A stretch of DNA of 11,622 bases from Verrucomicrobiota bacterium (GTDB taxonomy: Bacteria > Verrucomicrobiota > Verrucomicrobiia > Opitutales > Opitutaceae), in NCBI GenBank assembly GCA_023446865.1, contig JAEXPL010000092.1, forward strand, positions 1-11,622. Direction: 5' to 3'. Position numbers and translations under genes: made by a program. The notes below the pieces were generated by a model. It ran no database searches. It was not told where the DNA came from and worked only from the letters and a program-made list of their open reading frames with translations. Shown here in pieces: positions 1 through 5,186 of this stretch. Every line of letters starts with the position of its first letter. Within the stretch, counting starts at the first letter, position 1.

Positions 1-76
1 GCCTTGAGGGCAAGGGCTGGGGCAGGGGCGGCGGGCAGCGCCGGGGGGGGGGCTGGTGGGGAAAGGGCCGAAAGAG
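1..76. other. G-tract-rich non-coding segment with quadruplex potential
   Basis: Eight runs of three or more G occur on the plus strand: 8-10, 14-16, 19-22, 25-28, 33-35, 43-52 (ten G in a row), 58-61 and 65-67. Most loops are one to seven bases, which fits the usual G-quadruplex pattern. The segment lies just downstream of the minus-strand gene ending at 77, so the transcript there would be C-rich. I recognise no gene in it, but the left edge is cut, so it could belong to a feature outside the window. Confidence 0.45.
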
Positions 77-532
77 TCAGCTCGGCGGTGGCGAGGGAAG
101 ATCGACGCCGCTGCCGACGAGGTTGAAATACCGGACGCGCTGTTCGGGGCTCATCACCTCCGCGACGGCGTAGACGAGGTCGAGGGTGAGGGTGCGGCAC
201 TGGCGCCGGGCCTTGGCGTTCTCGGCCTTCGCCTCGTGGAAGGCGACGAAGTCGACCTTGTCGGCGGCGCGGCGGATCTCCTCCAGGCGCAGCAGCTGTT
301 CGTGCGTGGAGCGCAGGACGACAAAGAGGCGTTCGAGCTCGGGGCCGGTGCGGTCGTGCAGGGCCCGGATGCGGCGGTACTGGGCGTCATCGAGCCGGAA
401 CTCCGTCTGCATCCACGCGAGATCGCGGGTGAGGCGGCTTTCGACGGTGGGGCGACGGAAGGCGTAGAAGCCGATATGCGCCATCGCTCCGGCTACGAAA
501 CCGAGCAGGACGATGAGGAGGAAACGTTTCAC
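77..532 (-). CDS. CpxP/Spy-like extracytoplasmic helical protein (periplasmic heavy-metal-sensor type)
   Basis: The product has 151 residues and starts at a GTG. I chose this start because the protein then opens with a short basic stretch and a hydrophobic segment (about residues 4-25, signal anchor or uncleaved signal). The start also overlaps the upstream stop as GTGA (529-532). A longer in-frame extension upstream only shadows the preceding gene. The rest is almost entirely amphipathic helix: it begins WMQTEFRLDDAQYRRIRALH and ends with an MSPEQRVRYF-like element. This layout matches the LTxxQ/CpxP-Spy superfamily, whose members are periplasmic chaperones or stress sensors that modulate envelope signalling. 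It is probably translationally coupled to the anti-sigma-like gene before it. No metal-binding cluster is obvious, so metal sensing is only the usual family label. The family assignment rests on fold pattern and context. Confidence 0.72.
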   Translation of the reverse strand: MKRFLLIVLLGFVAGAMAHIGFYAFRRPTVESRLTRDLAWMQTEFRLDDAQYRRIRALHDRTGPELERLFVVLRSTHEQLLRLEEIRRAADKVDFVAFHEAKAENAKARRQCRTLTLDLVYAVAEVMSPEQRVRYFNLVGSGVDLPSPPPS

Positions 533-864
533 GGTGGACCGCTGGCGGAGTCGCGCAGCAGTGGATTGATGGATTGGAGATAGACGGCGGCCATTTGCGC
601 GACGTTGCCCATGGGCTGGCGCGTGGCCCGCAGCTCGGCGCTGATGAGGCCGAGGGCGATGCAGGCGGCGATCCAGCCGAGCGCGGCGCGCTGGCGGACG
701 AGAGCGGAGAGGGACTCGCGGCAGAGCTGGAGGAAACCGGGACGGCGGCGGGCTTCGGTGGCATCGATGCGCGCCCAAACGCGCCGGCGCAGGCCGGGTT
801 TGGCGACAGGGACCTCTTTCCAGGAGGCGATCAGTTCATCGAGTGGATCAGGCGTGTTGGTCAT
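529..864 (-). CDS. Small single-pass membrane protein, anti-sigma-factor-like
   Basis: The product has 111 residues. The ATG at 864 is preferred to in-frame starts further up because those would run through the divergent promoter region and into aat. An N-terminal cytoplasmic part of about 58 residues (TPDPLDELIASWKEVP onward, then a basic stretch) precedes one membrane helix at about 61-77 (LGWIAACIALGLIS). A short outer tail contains YLQSINPLL. In Verrucomicrobiota, small proteins of this shape often sit between an ECF sigma factor and a CpxP-like gene and are called anti-sigma factors. Here the CpxP-like partner follows with a four-base overlap, but no sigma-factor gene lies upstream; aat is divergent instead. 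There is no HxxxCxxC zinc motif, so the anti-sigma role is inferred from architecture and neighbour only. Confidence 0.68.
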   Translation of the reverse strand: MTNTPDPLDELIASWKEVPVAKPGLRRRVWARIDATEARRRPGFLQLCRESLSALVRQRAALGWIAACIALGLISAELRATRQPMGNVAQMAAVYLQSINPLLRDSASGPP

Positions 865-898
865 TGGCGTGGGCCGCCGGGGTTTTAGCGGCTCGGGG

Positions 899-904
899 AG
901 TATA
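899..904 (-). promoter_or_regulatory. Candidate -10 element for the anti-sigma-like/CpxP-like unit
   Basis: The minus strand reads TATACT here, five of six matches to TATAAT, about 35 bases upstream of the ATG at 864. No good -35 lies at 16-18 bases; a TTGGCG lies about 21 bases away. An alternative-sigma promoter is therefore as likely as a housekeeping one. The overlapping plus-strand TATAAG (901-906) could equally serve aat. The 865-1001 gap is the only divergent control region for these genes. Confidence 0.3.
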
Positions 905-1001
905 AGCCCACTGAACGCGAAATCCCGCCAATCTTTTGTGCGATTCTGTGTGGCGGGCGTGGCTTGCGCACGGAAGGGCGTGGGCCAGAGTGGGCGGCGC
1001 G

Positions 1002-1673
1002 ATGCGTCAGGATGCCTTTCCGGAACCCTATCCGTTTCCCGACCCGGCGTTGGCCGACGACGACGGTTTGGTCGCGCTCGGGGTGCCGGTGACGCCGGCA
1101 AACCTGCGCGTGGCCTATGCGCAGGGCATCTTCCCGTGGCCGTTCTCGGCGCGGCACCCCGTGCCGTGGGTGAGCCCGGGGGAGCGGGCGGTGCTGGAGT
1201 TCGAGCGGTTGCATGTGCCGAAGACGTTGCGGCAGGCGCGGCGGCGTTCGACCTGGACGTTCACGATCGACCGTGACTTCCCACTCGTCATGGCGGCGTG
1301 CGCGGCGGCGCGCCGACCCGGCCAGCGCGGAACCTGGATCACGCCGGCTATGCGGGCCGGCTATGCGGCGCTGCATCGCGAGGGCGGGGCGCATAGCGTG
1401 GAGGTGTGGGAGGGCGAGCGGTTGGTCGGCGGGCTGTATGGCGTCGACGCCGGCGGGCTGTTCACCGGCGAGAGCATGTTCCACCACGAGGCCGACGCCT
1501 CGAAGCTGGCCCTGTTGCACCTGCTTGATCATCTCGCCGCGCGCGGGGCGACATGGATCGATATCCAGCAGCTCACGCCGCATTTCGCGGTGCTCGGGGC
1601 GCGCGTGATCCCGCGGGCCGAGTTTTTGTCCCGGCTGGCGCAGGAACGCGCGGCGGGCCGGGCGCTGTTCTGA
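1002..1673 (+). CDS. aat: Leucyl/phenylalanyl-tRNA--protein transferase
   Basis: The product has 223 residues, close to the usual length of about 230. This cytoplasmic enzyme moves Leu or Phe from its tRNA to the N-terminal amino group of proteins starting with Arg or Lys, marking them for ClpS/ClpAP degradation. Family motifs are intact and in order: YAQGIFPW (39-46), a WVSPGERAVLEF segment (56-67), GTWITPAM (110-117), AHSVEVW (130-136), LVGGLYGV (141-148), GESMFHHEADASKLALL (156-172) and WIDIQQLTPHFAVLGA (185-200). From memory of the E. coli enzyme, Trp112, Tyr121, Glu157 and Gln189 match its functional Trp111, Tyr120, Glu156 and Gln188. The ATG at 1002 gives the canonical short N terminus before PYPFPDP. 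A start at 936 would add a non-conserved extension and take up the divergent promoter region. No convincing Shine-Dalgarno is visible. It appears monocistronic. Confidence 0.96.
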   Translation: MRQDAFPEPYPFPDPALADDDGLVALGVPVTPANLRVAYAQGIFPWPFSARHPVPWVSPGERAVLEFERLHVPKTLRQARRRSTWTFTIDRDFPLVMAACAAARRPGQRGTWITPAMRAGYAALHREGGAHSVEVWEGERLVGGLYGVDAGGLFTGESMFHHEADASKLALLHLLDHLAARGATWIDIQQLTPHFAVLGARVIPRAEFLSRLAQERAAGRALF

Positions 1674-1703
1674 TGCCGGCGCCGAGCGGCGTCGGCAGGG
1701 GGC

Positions 1704-1738
1704 AAAAACAAGCCCGGTCCGCCGAGACGGACCGGGCT
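1704..1738 (-). terminator. Intrinsic terminator of the TonB-family gene (possibly bidirectional)
   Basis: A perfect 11-base-pair stem, AGCCCGGTCCG (1711-1721) with CGGACCGGGCT (1728-1738), encloses a six-base loop. Reading the minus strand, the stem is followed by TGTTTTTG (T run at 1704-1708), as in a rho-independent terminator. It lies about 47 bases past the TonB stop codon. On the plus strand the stem is followed only by GTCCTTTG, so termination of aat would be weaker, though the stem could serve both convergent genes. Confidence 0.88.
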
Positions 1739-1743
1739 GTCCT

Positions 1744-1763
1744 TTGTACAACCCCTTGTACAA
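1744..1763. repeat. Paired palindromic octamers TTGTACAA
   Basis: The self-complementary octamer TTGTACAA occurs at 1744-1751 and again at 1756-1763, separated by CCCC. The second copy extends to a ten-base palindrome, CTTGTACAAG (1755-1764). The two copies can pair to form an eight-base-pair stem with a four-base loop. They lie in the 3' untranslated region between the TonB stop and the main terminator, so a second RNA hairpin protecting the 3' end is plausible. A dyad protein-binding site is the other possibility. Confidence 0.6.
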
Positions 1764-1784
1764 GCGGATGTTTTCCGCGTCCGG

Positions 1785-2540
1785 TTAACGGGTGGCCGCC
1801 CTGTTTTCGGCCGGGCCCTTATCCGGGGCGAAAGTGAACTCCTGCACGGCAAACACGCGGGTCGCACGGCCCTTGCGCTGCGGGGGATGGAAAGTCCATT
1901 GCTTGACCGCCTCGAGGGCGGCGGCGGCGAACTCGGGGTGGCTCGAGCCCGCGGGGGCGGCGGCACGGACCTTGCCCTCTTCGTCGATGAAGAACGACAC
2001 GGCGGCGGAGCCCTGGGTGTTCTGCTTCTTCATCGTTTCCGGATAGCGCGGCACCACAAAGTTCACCGGCTCGGGAATGGCGTCGAGGTCGCGGAGTTTG
2101 CAGAGGCTGATGCCTTCGCCGCGGTTGTTGTAGCCGAGGTAGGCCTCGACCGTCGCCTGGAAGTCACCCTGGACCACGAGCATGCCCTCGCGGCGGAAGT
2201 TGATCCGCAGGTTGAAGCGCTGCGGCAGCGAAGCGGGTTCGGTGGCGGGGCGGAAGGTCCAGCTGCGGACGGCGGATTCGGCGGCCTCCCCGAACTCAGG
2301 AAGGCTGCAGGTGCTGACGAAGCTGTCGATGATCGAGCCGTCCGCGGCGACAACGATCTGCACCTGGGCGAATCCCTCGCTCACGCTGCGGTTGCGGAGC
2401 ACGAGCGGGAACGCCGGTTCGACGTAACGATCAACCCGGAACTGCTCCGCAAGGTCGCGGGGCGCCGGGGCGGTTTGGGCTTGGGTGGTGGCCGCCAACG
2501 GGGAGATGGCGAGCAGGACGAGTAGTGGATGGATTTTCAT
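1785..2540 (-). CDS. Exported protein with two TonB C-terminal domains
   Basis: The product has 251 residues with a cleavable-type signal peptide (about 1-22, MKIHPLLVLLAISPLAATTQ, then AQT). Two TonB C-terminal-like domains follow, at about 40-115 and 158-236. Each has the typical pattern: a PxFP or PRYP start, a strand ending in DGxI or EGKV, then AAxxAVRSWTFRPA (first copy) or AALEAVKQWTFHPP (second copy). Classical TonB couples the ExbB/ExbD proton-driven motor to outer-membrane receptors. This protein lacks the Pro-rich spacer and an obvious permanent membrane anchor, so energy transduction is doubtful; a periplasmic partner or structural role is an alternative. The ATG is supported by AGAGG six bases upstream (2547-2551), the clearest ribosome-binding site in the window. 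The gene is divergent from the crystallin-domain gene and ends at a strong terminator. Confidence 0.85.
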   Translation of the reverse strand: MKIHPLLVLLAISPLAATTQAQTAPAPRDLAEQFRVDRYVEPAFPLVLRNRSVSEGFAQVQIVVAADGSIIDSFVSTCSLPEFGEAAESAVRSWTFRPATEPASLPQRFNLRINFRREGMLVVQGDFQATVEAYLGYNNRGEGISLCKLRDLDAIPEPVNFVVPRYPETMKKQNTQGSAAVSFFIDEEGKVRAAAPAGSSHPEFAAAALEAVKQWTFHPPQRKGRATRVFAVQEFTFAPDKGPAENRAATR

Positions 2541-2730
2541 AATTGGCCTCTGGGACGTTCAATCCCACTGGGCGGAGAATTCCCGCCCCGGCGGCGCAAA
2601 TTGTGCGGCCGATTCACGTTCCCGGCTTCCCTTCCCGGGTCGCTTCGCCAGATTTCCACCACCGGACATCCCCGGTGCCGCCCGGTGAAACCTGCGGCCG
2701 CCGTTCCTGTCGGAAGACCCCGAGTCGCCC

Positions 2731-3621
2731 ATGAAATTCGTATCCACGATTGCCCTCGCCCTCGTTGCCCTGCTGCCGGCGCACGCCGGCCCGGAAGGAA
2801 GTTCCCGGCGCGATGAGCGCCCCCGCGGCGAGACCGGCCGCGTGATCCTCTACTCGGGCGAGAACTTCGACGGCGTCTCGGTCGAACTGCTGCCCGGGGC
2901 GGCGATCGCCAACCTCGGCGACCTCCGGTTCTCGGACGGGCGGGCGGTGAACGACCGCATCTCCTCCGTGCGCATCTTCGGCGGCCTCAAGGTCACGCTG
3001 TATACGGACTACGGATATGGCGGCGAGTCCCTCGAGCTGGCCGAGAGCGCCTCCCGGCTGGCCCGGATGCCGCGACGCGGCGGCAATTGGGACAACTGCC
3101 TGAGCTCGGTGGAGGTCTCCGGCGGCGAGGGTCGTCGCCCGCAGGGACGCGAGCGACGCAACAACGAGGATGGCGAGCAGGGCTGGGACCGCGGGCGCGA
3201 GCGGACCGAAGACCACGGGTACGACGGCGGGCGCCCCGCGCGCCGCAGCGAGTTGTCGGGCGCCGAAATCGAGCGGCTCGTTGGCCGGGCGTTCCGCGAA
3301 CTGCTGGCCCGCGAGCCCAACGGTGCCGAGATCCGGCGCTACCGCGAAGCCGTCTATACCGAGGGCTGGGGGCGCGACGAGATCTACGACGATATCCGCG
3401 GCTCGCGCGAATACCGCTCACGCGAGGCCGACCGGATCATCGAGCGGGTCTACCGCGAACTGCTCGGTCGCGCCCCGGATGCCAGCGGCCGCGAGCACTG
3501 GCGGCGCAAGATCATCGACCGGGGCTGGACCGAGGAACGCTTCCGCAACGAGATCCGCAAGAGCGACGAGGGCCGGCGGTATCAGGAGCAGCATCCGGCG
3601 CCCGACGGGCGTCGGCACTGA
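2731..3621 (+). CDS. Secreted beta/gamma-crystallin domain protein with two DUF4214-like repeats
   Basis: The product has 296 residues with a signal peptide (about 1-19, ending AHA). Residues 37-130 form two Greek-key motifs: VILYSGENFDG onward, closing with NDRISSVRI (74-82), and VTLYTDYGYGG onward, closing with DNCLSSVEV (121-129). Both carry the calcium-site pattern N/D-N/D-x-x-S/T-S (NDRISS and DNCLSS), so a two-site calcium-binding beta/gamma-crystallin is likely. A charged Gly/Arg/Asp/Glu-rich linker (about 131-175) leads to two helical repeats at about 178-228 and 232-285. These open with VGRAFRELLAREPNGAEI and ERVYRELLGRAPDASG and end in SREYR and DEGRRY, resembling DUF4214/phycobilisome-linker-type repeats of surface proteins. 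The likely role is extracytoplasmic structural or calcium-dependent binding; the partner is unknown. The gene is convergent with gmk with no spacer and has no visible terminator of its own. Confidence 0.82.
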   Translation: MKFVSTIALALVALLPAHAGPEGSSRRDERPRGETGRVILYSGENFDGVSVELLPGAAIANLGDLRFSDGRAVNDRISSVRIFGGLKVTLYTDYGYGGESLELAESASRLARMPRRGGNWDNCLSSVEVSGGEGRRPQGRERRNNEDGEQGWDRGRERTEDHGYDGGRPARRSELSGAEIERLVGRAFRELLAREPNGAEIRRYREAVYTEGWGRDEIYDDIRGSREYRSREADRIIERVYRELLGRAPDASGREHWRRKIIDRGWTEERFRNEIRKSDEGRRYQEQHPAPDGRRH

Positions 3622-4221
3622 TCAACCACGGGCCATCGCCGCGCGCCAGATCGCAAGCAACGCGGCGTAGTCCGCGTCGCGGGTGGTGCTGAAGATGCGG
3701 TGCTCGTAGCGGTCGGCGTCGCGCAGCTCCGCCAGCGCGGTCTGCATGCGGCGTTCGACATCGGCGGGATCGTCGCCGCGGCCGGCGAGGCGGGAGCGGA
3801 GTTCGTCGATGGTGGCCGGCGCGACGAAGACGGTCGTGAGCGCGCGGCGCAGCTCCGGATCCTGCGTGGCGACGGCGCAGACGCTGCGCACGCCCTGCAC
3901 ATCGATGGCGGCGATCAGGCTCCGGCCGGCGGCGAGCCGGTCGAAAACGGCGCGGCGCAACGTGCCGTAGCGGTTCTTCCCGTGCACGCAGGCCCACTCA
4001 AGGAATTCGCCGCGGGCGATGGCCTGGTCGAACTGCTCGTTGGTGAGAAAGTGGTAGTGCACGCCGTCGACCTCGCCCGGGCGCATCGGGCGGGTGGTGG
4101 CGGTGACGACGCGTTCGATCGCCGGCTGCTCGGCGACAAGGCGCTCGCAGAGCGTGGTCTTGCCGGAGCCGGCCGGACCGGCGATGAGGATGAACACGGG
4201 CTGCGGGGCGGCGGCGGGCAT
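3622..4221 (-). CDS. gmk: Guanylate kinase
   Basis: The product has 199 residues, normal for the family. It phosphorylates GMP to GDP with ATP in the cytoplasm, an essential step in GTP synthesis. The P-loop is GPAGSGKT (15-22). The GMP-binding region includes TTRPMRPGEVDGVHYHF (42-58, Arg44 and Arg47), Glu75 (FLEW) and RYGT (84-87); AAIDVQG (104-110) and the lid RLAGRGDDP (144-152) follow. Two departures are visible. The loop before RYGT (VHGKN) looks one residue longer than the common GNYYG form, and the usual late VND-type motif is replaced by IFSTT (176-180). The ATP site and lid look intact, so I expect activity. The gene follows a membrane-protein gene with a 27-base gap and may be co-transcribed with it. 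Its stop codon abuts the stop of the convergent crystallin gene. Confidence 0.93.
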   Translation of the reverse strand: MPAAAPQPVFILIAGPAGSGKTTLCERLVAEQPAIERVVTATTRPMRPGEVDGVHYHFLTNEQFDQAIARGEFLEWACVHGKNRYGTLRRAVFDRLAAGRSLIAAIDVQGVRSVCAVATQDPELRRALTTVFVAPATIDELRSRLAGRGDDPADVERRMQTALAELRDADRYEHRIFSTTRDADYAALLAIWRAAMARG

Positions 4222-4248
4222 CGCGGGAGCGGGACGGGTTGCGAGCGC

Positions 4249-4788
4249 TCAGTAGGTGAACGCGAGGATCGTGAGCAGCAGACCGTAGCCGGCGCAGAGG
4301 GCGCCGAGTGCGCGCGGCCGGCCGGGCCGGGCGAAGAGCCAACCGAAGAAGTCGCGCAGGCGATAGGGGTAGCCGCCGAGGTAGAGCGCGGCGACGACGG
4401 CGAGGTAGACGAAGGCGACCATGAACAGGCGTTGCGGGTGCGCCCATTCCATGTAGGCGGCGGCGCGGAGCTCCCAACCGCCGAGCAGGGTGAGGATGGC
4501 GAGGCCGCGCACGGCGAGGAAGTCGGGCGCCTGGCTGAAGCTCAGGATACCGATCAACCCGAAGGCGAGGATGAGGACCGATTTCGGAAGCAGCTCGTCG
4601 GCTGCGCTGAGGTGGATCAGCACCCACAGGAACCAGAGCGTGCCGGAGCCCATGAAGAGCCAGGCGGCGCGGCGGGAGCGCGGCAACGCCTTGGCGGTCG
4701 CGCCCACAGCTGGGCCGTTCCAGAGGAGAAGCACGCCGAGGGCGAGCAGCAGAAGGCCGGGCAGAAGGGTGGCGAGGAGAAGGGACAT
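4249..4788 (-). CDS. Six-helix integral membrane protein of unknown function
   Basis: The product has 179 residues and is strongly hydrophobic. It has about six membrane segments: 2-23, 40-61, 69-86, 93-112, 119-138 and 160-178. Short polar loops include SRR, SAADELLPKS and a basic PYRLRDFFGWLFARPGRPRA before the last helix. I recognise no family or catalytic motif. The ATG at 4788 is the only reasonable start, since the next Met is residue 46 and lies inside the second helix. The start codon lies inside a perfect inverted repeat (4782-4799). The gene ends 27 bases before gmk on the same strand and is preceded by a small gene, so the three may share a transcript. Conserved residues in membrane segments (W, H62, D, E) do not match a transporter or enzyme family known to me. 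Confidence 0.8.
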   Translation of the reverse strand: MSLLLATLLPGLLLLALGVLLLWNGPAVGATAKALPRSRRAAWLFMGSGTLWFLWVLIHLSAADELLPKSVLILAFGLIGILSFSQAPDFLAVRGLAILTLLGGWELRAAAYMEWAHPQRLFMVAFVYLAVVAALYLGGYPYRLRDFFGWLFARPGRPRALGALCAGYGLLLTILAFTY

Positions 4789-4799
4789 GGAAATGTCCC
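4782..4799 (-). promoter_or_regulatory. Inverted repeat that encloses a start codon
   Basis: On the coding (minus) strand the order is GGGACAT, loop TTCC, ATGTCCC. The seven-base-pair stem is perfect and can be extended by a G-U pair. The ATG of the 179-residue membrane protein is the first three bases of the 3' arm, so a folded transcript would hide the start codon. No Shine-Dalgarno is seen upstream. Translational control, or coupling to translation of the preceding small gene, is inferred. Confidence 0.45.
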
Positions 4800-4853
4800 C
4801 GTTGTCCTACTCGGACTCGTTCTCCGCCGTCGAGCCCGCATTGCCGCCACGGC

Positions 4854-5054
4854 TCAGCCGGTGGGAGGTTTGGCGGGCTGGCGAGCTTCGCGAGCGCGGC
4901 GGGCAAGCTCCTTCTCCCGGATGCGCTCCTCGACGGGGACGAGGAAGACGCTCCTGCCGCGCAGCACGCAGCCCGGCCGCCCGGGCACGCAGTCCGTCTT
5001 CAGGAGCTGGCACCAATCCTCGGGGACGTGGTGGTGGGCGCAGGTGAAGGTCAT
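4854..5054 (-). CDS. Small Cys/His-containing protein, unknown
   Basis: The product has 66 residues. The N-terminal half carries four Cys (5, 15, 22 and 29) and a His triplet (7-9), as in MTFTCAHHHVPEDWCQLL, followed by a basic and charged helical tail (EERIREKELARRAREARQ). The spacing could suit a small metal-binding fold, but it is not a standard zinc ribbon. Reasons to believe it: third codon positions are almost all G or C as in the neighbours, the strand is shared with the two following genes, and the 65-base gap is plausible for an operon. No ribosome-binding site is visible and no family is recognised. It could still be a chance frame in GC-rich DNA. Confidence 0.55.
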   Translation of the reverse strand: MTFTCAHHHVPEDWCQLLKTDCVPGRPGCVLRGRSVFLVPVEERIREKELARRAREARQPAKPPTG

Positions 5055-5068
5055 GGCGGAGGACTTAA

Positions 5069-5173
5069 GGCAGAAGGGAGAATGAAAAATGCAGAAGTGT
5101 CCGGAGGCAGAGTTCCGAGAACAGGAACTCCGCTTCGGAACGGTGAACTCTCAACGCTGAACTCCGAACTCGG
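5069..5173. repeat. Degenerate seven-base-period spacer
   Basis: The spacer divides into 15 consecutive heptamers. Four at 5069-5096 are variants of (G/T)G(C/G)AGAA: GGCAGAA, GGGAGAA, TGAAAAA, TGCAGAA. Five at 5139-5173 begin AAC: AACGGTG, AACTCTC, AACGCTG, AACTCCG, AACTCGG. The two blocks start exactly 70 bases apart, so they share one phase. The middle (5101-5138) instead forms an imperfect stem-loop. A seven-base repeat does not keep a reading frame, so this is non-coding. It sits between the PEPCK-like gene and the small Cys/His gene, both on the minus strand. Confidence 0.6.
5101..5138 (-). terminator. Candidate stem-loop terminator inside the spacer
   Basis: A perfect seven-base-pair core, GAGTTCC (5110-5116) with GGAACTC (5124-5130), has a seven-base loop. 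Outer pairing of 5101-5108 with 5132-5138 adds six or seven pairs with one bulge and a mismatch. On the minus strand the stem is followed after about ten bases by a T-rich stretch (TTTTTCATTC). That is further away than in a textbook terminator, so it may only be a transcript-end or processing structure for the PEPCK-like gene. Confidence 0.4.
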
Positions 5174-5185
5174 CGCCGCGCGCCG
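5171..5185 (-). terminator. Short GC hairpin just after the PEPCK-like stop codon
   Basis: CGGCGC (5171-5176) and GCGCCG (5180-5185) form a perfect six-base-pair stem with a three-base loop, one base beyond the TAG stop at 5187-5189. There is no T run, so it is not a standard intrinsic terminator. It could pause transcription or protect the 3' end together with the larger stem-loop downstream. Confidence 0.3.
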
Positions 5186-5186
5186 C

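Noticed and set aside
2570..2588. GGGCGG/CCGCCC inverted repeat between the TonB and crystallin genes as a terminator or operator
   Set aside because: A six-base-pair all-GC stem is expected by chance in this composition, and both genes point away from it, so a terminator makes no sense.
3700..5085. A 461-codon plus-strand frame opposite gmk and the membrane-protein gene
   Set aside because: It is antisense to genes with clear motifs or membrane helices; its translation is Glu/Ala/Gly-rich noise.
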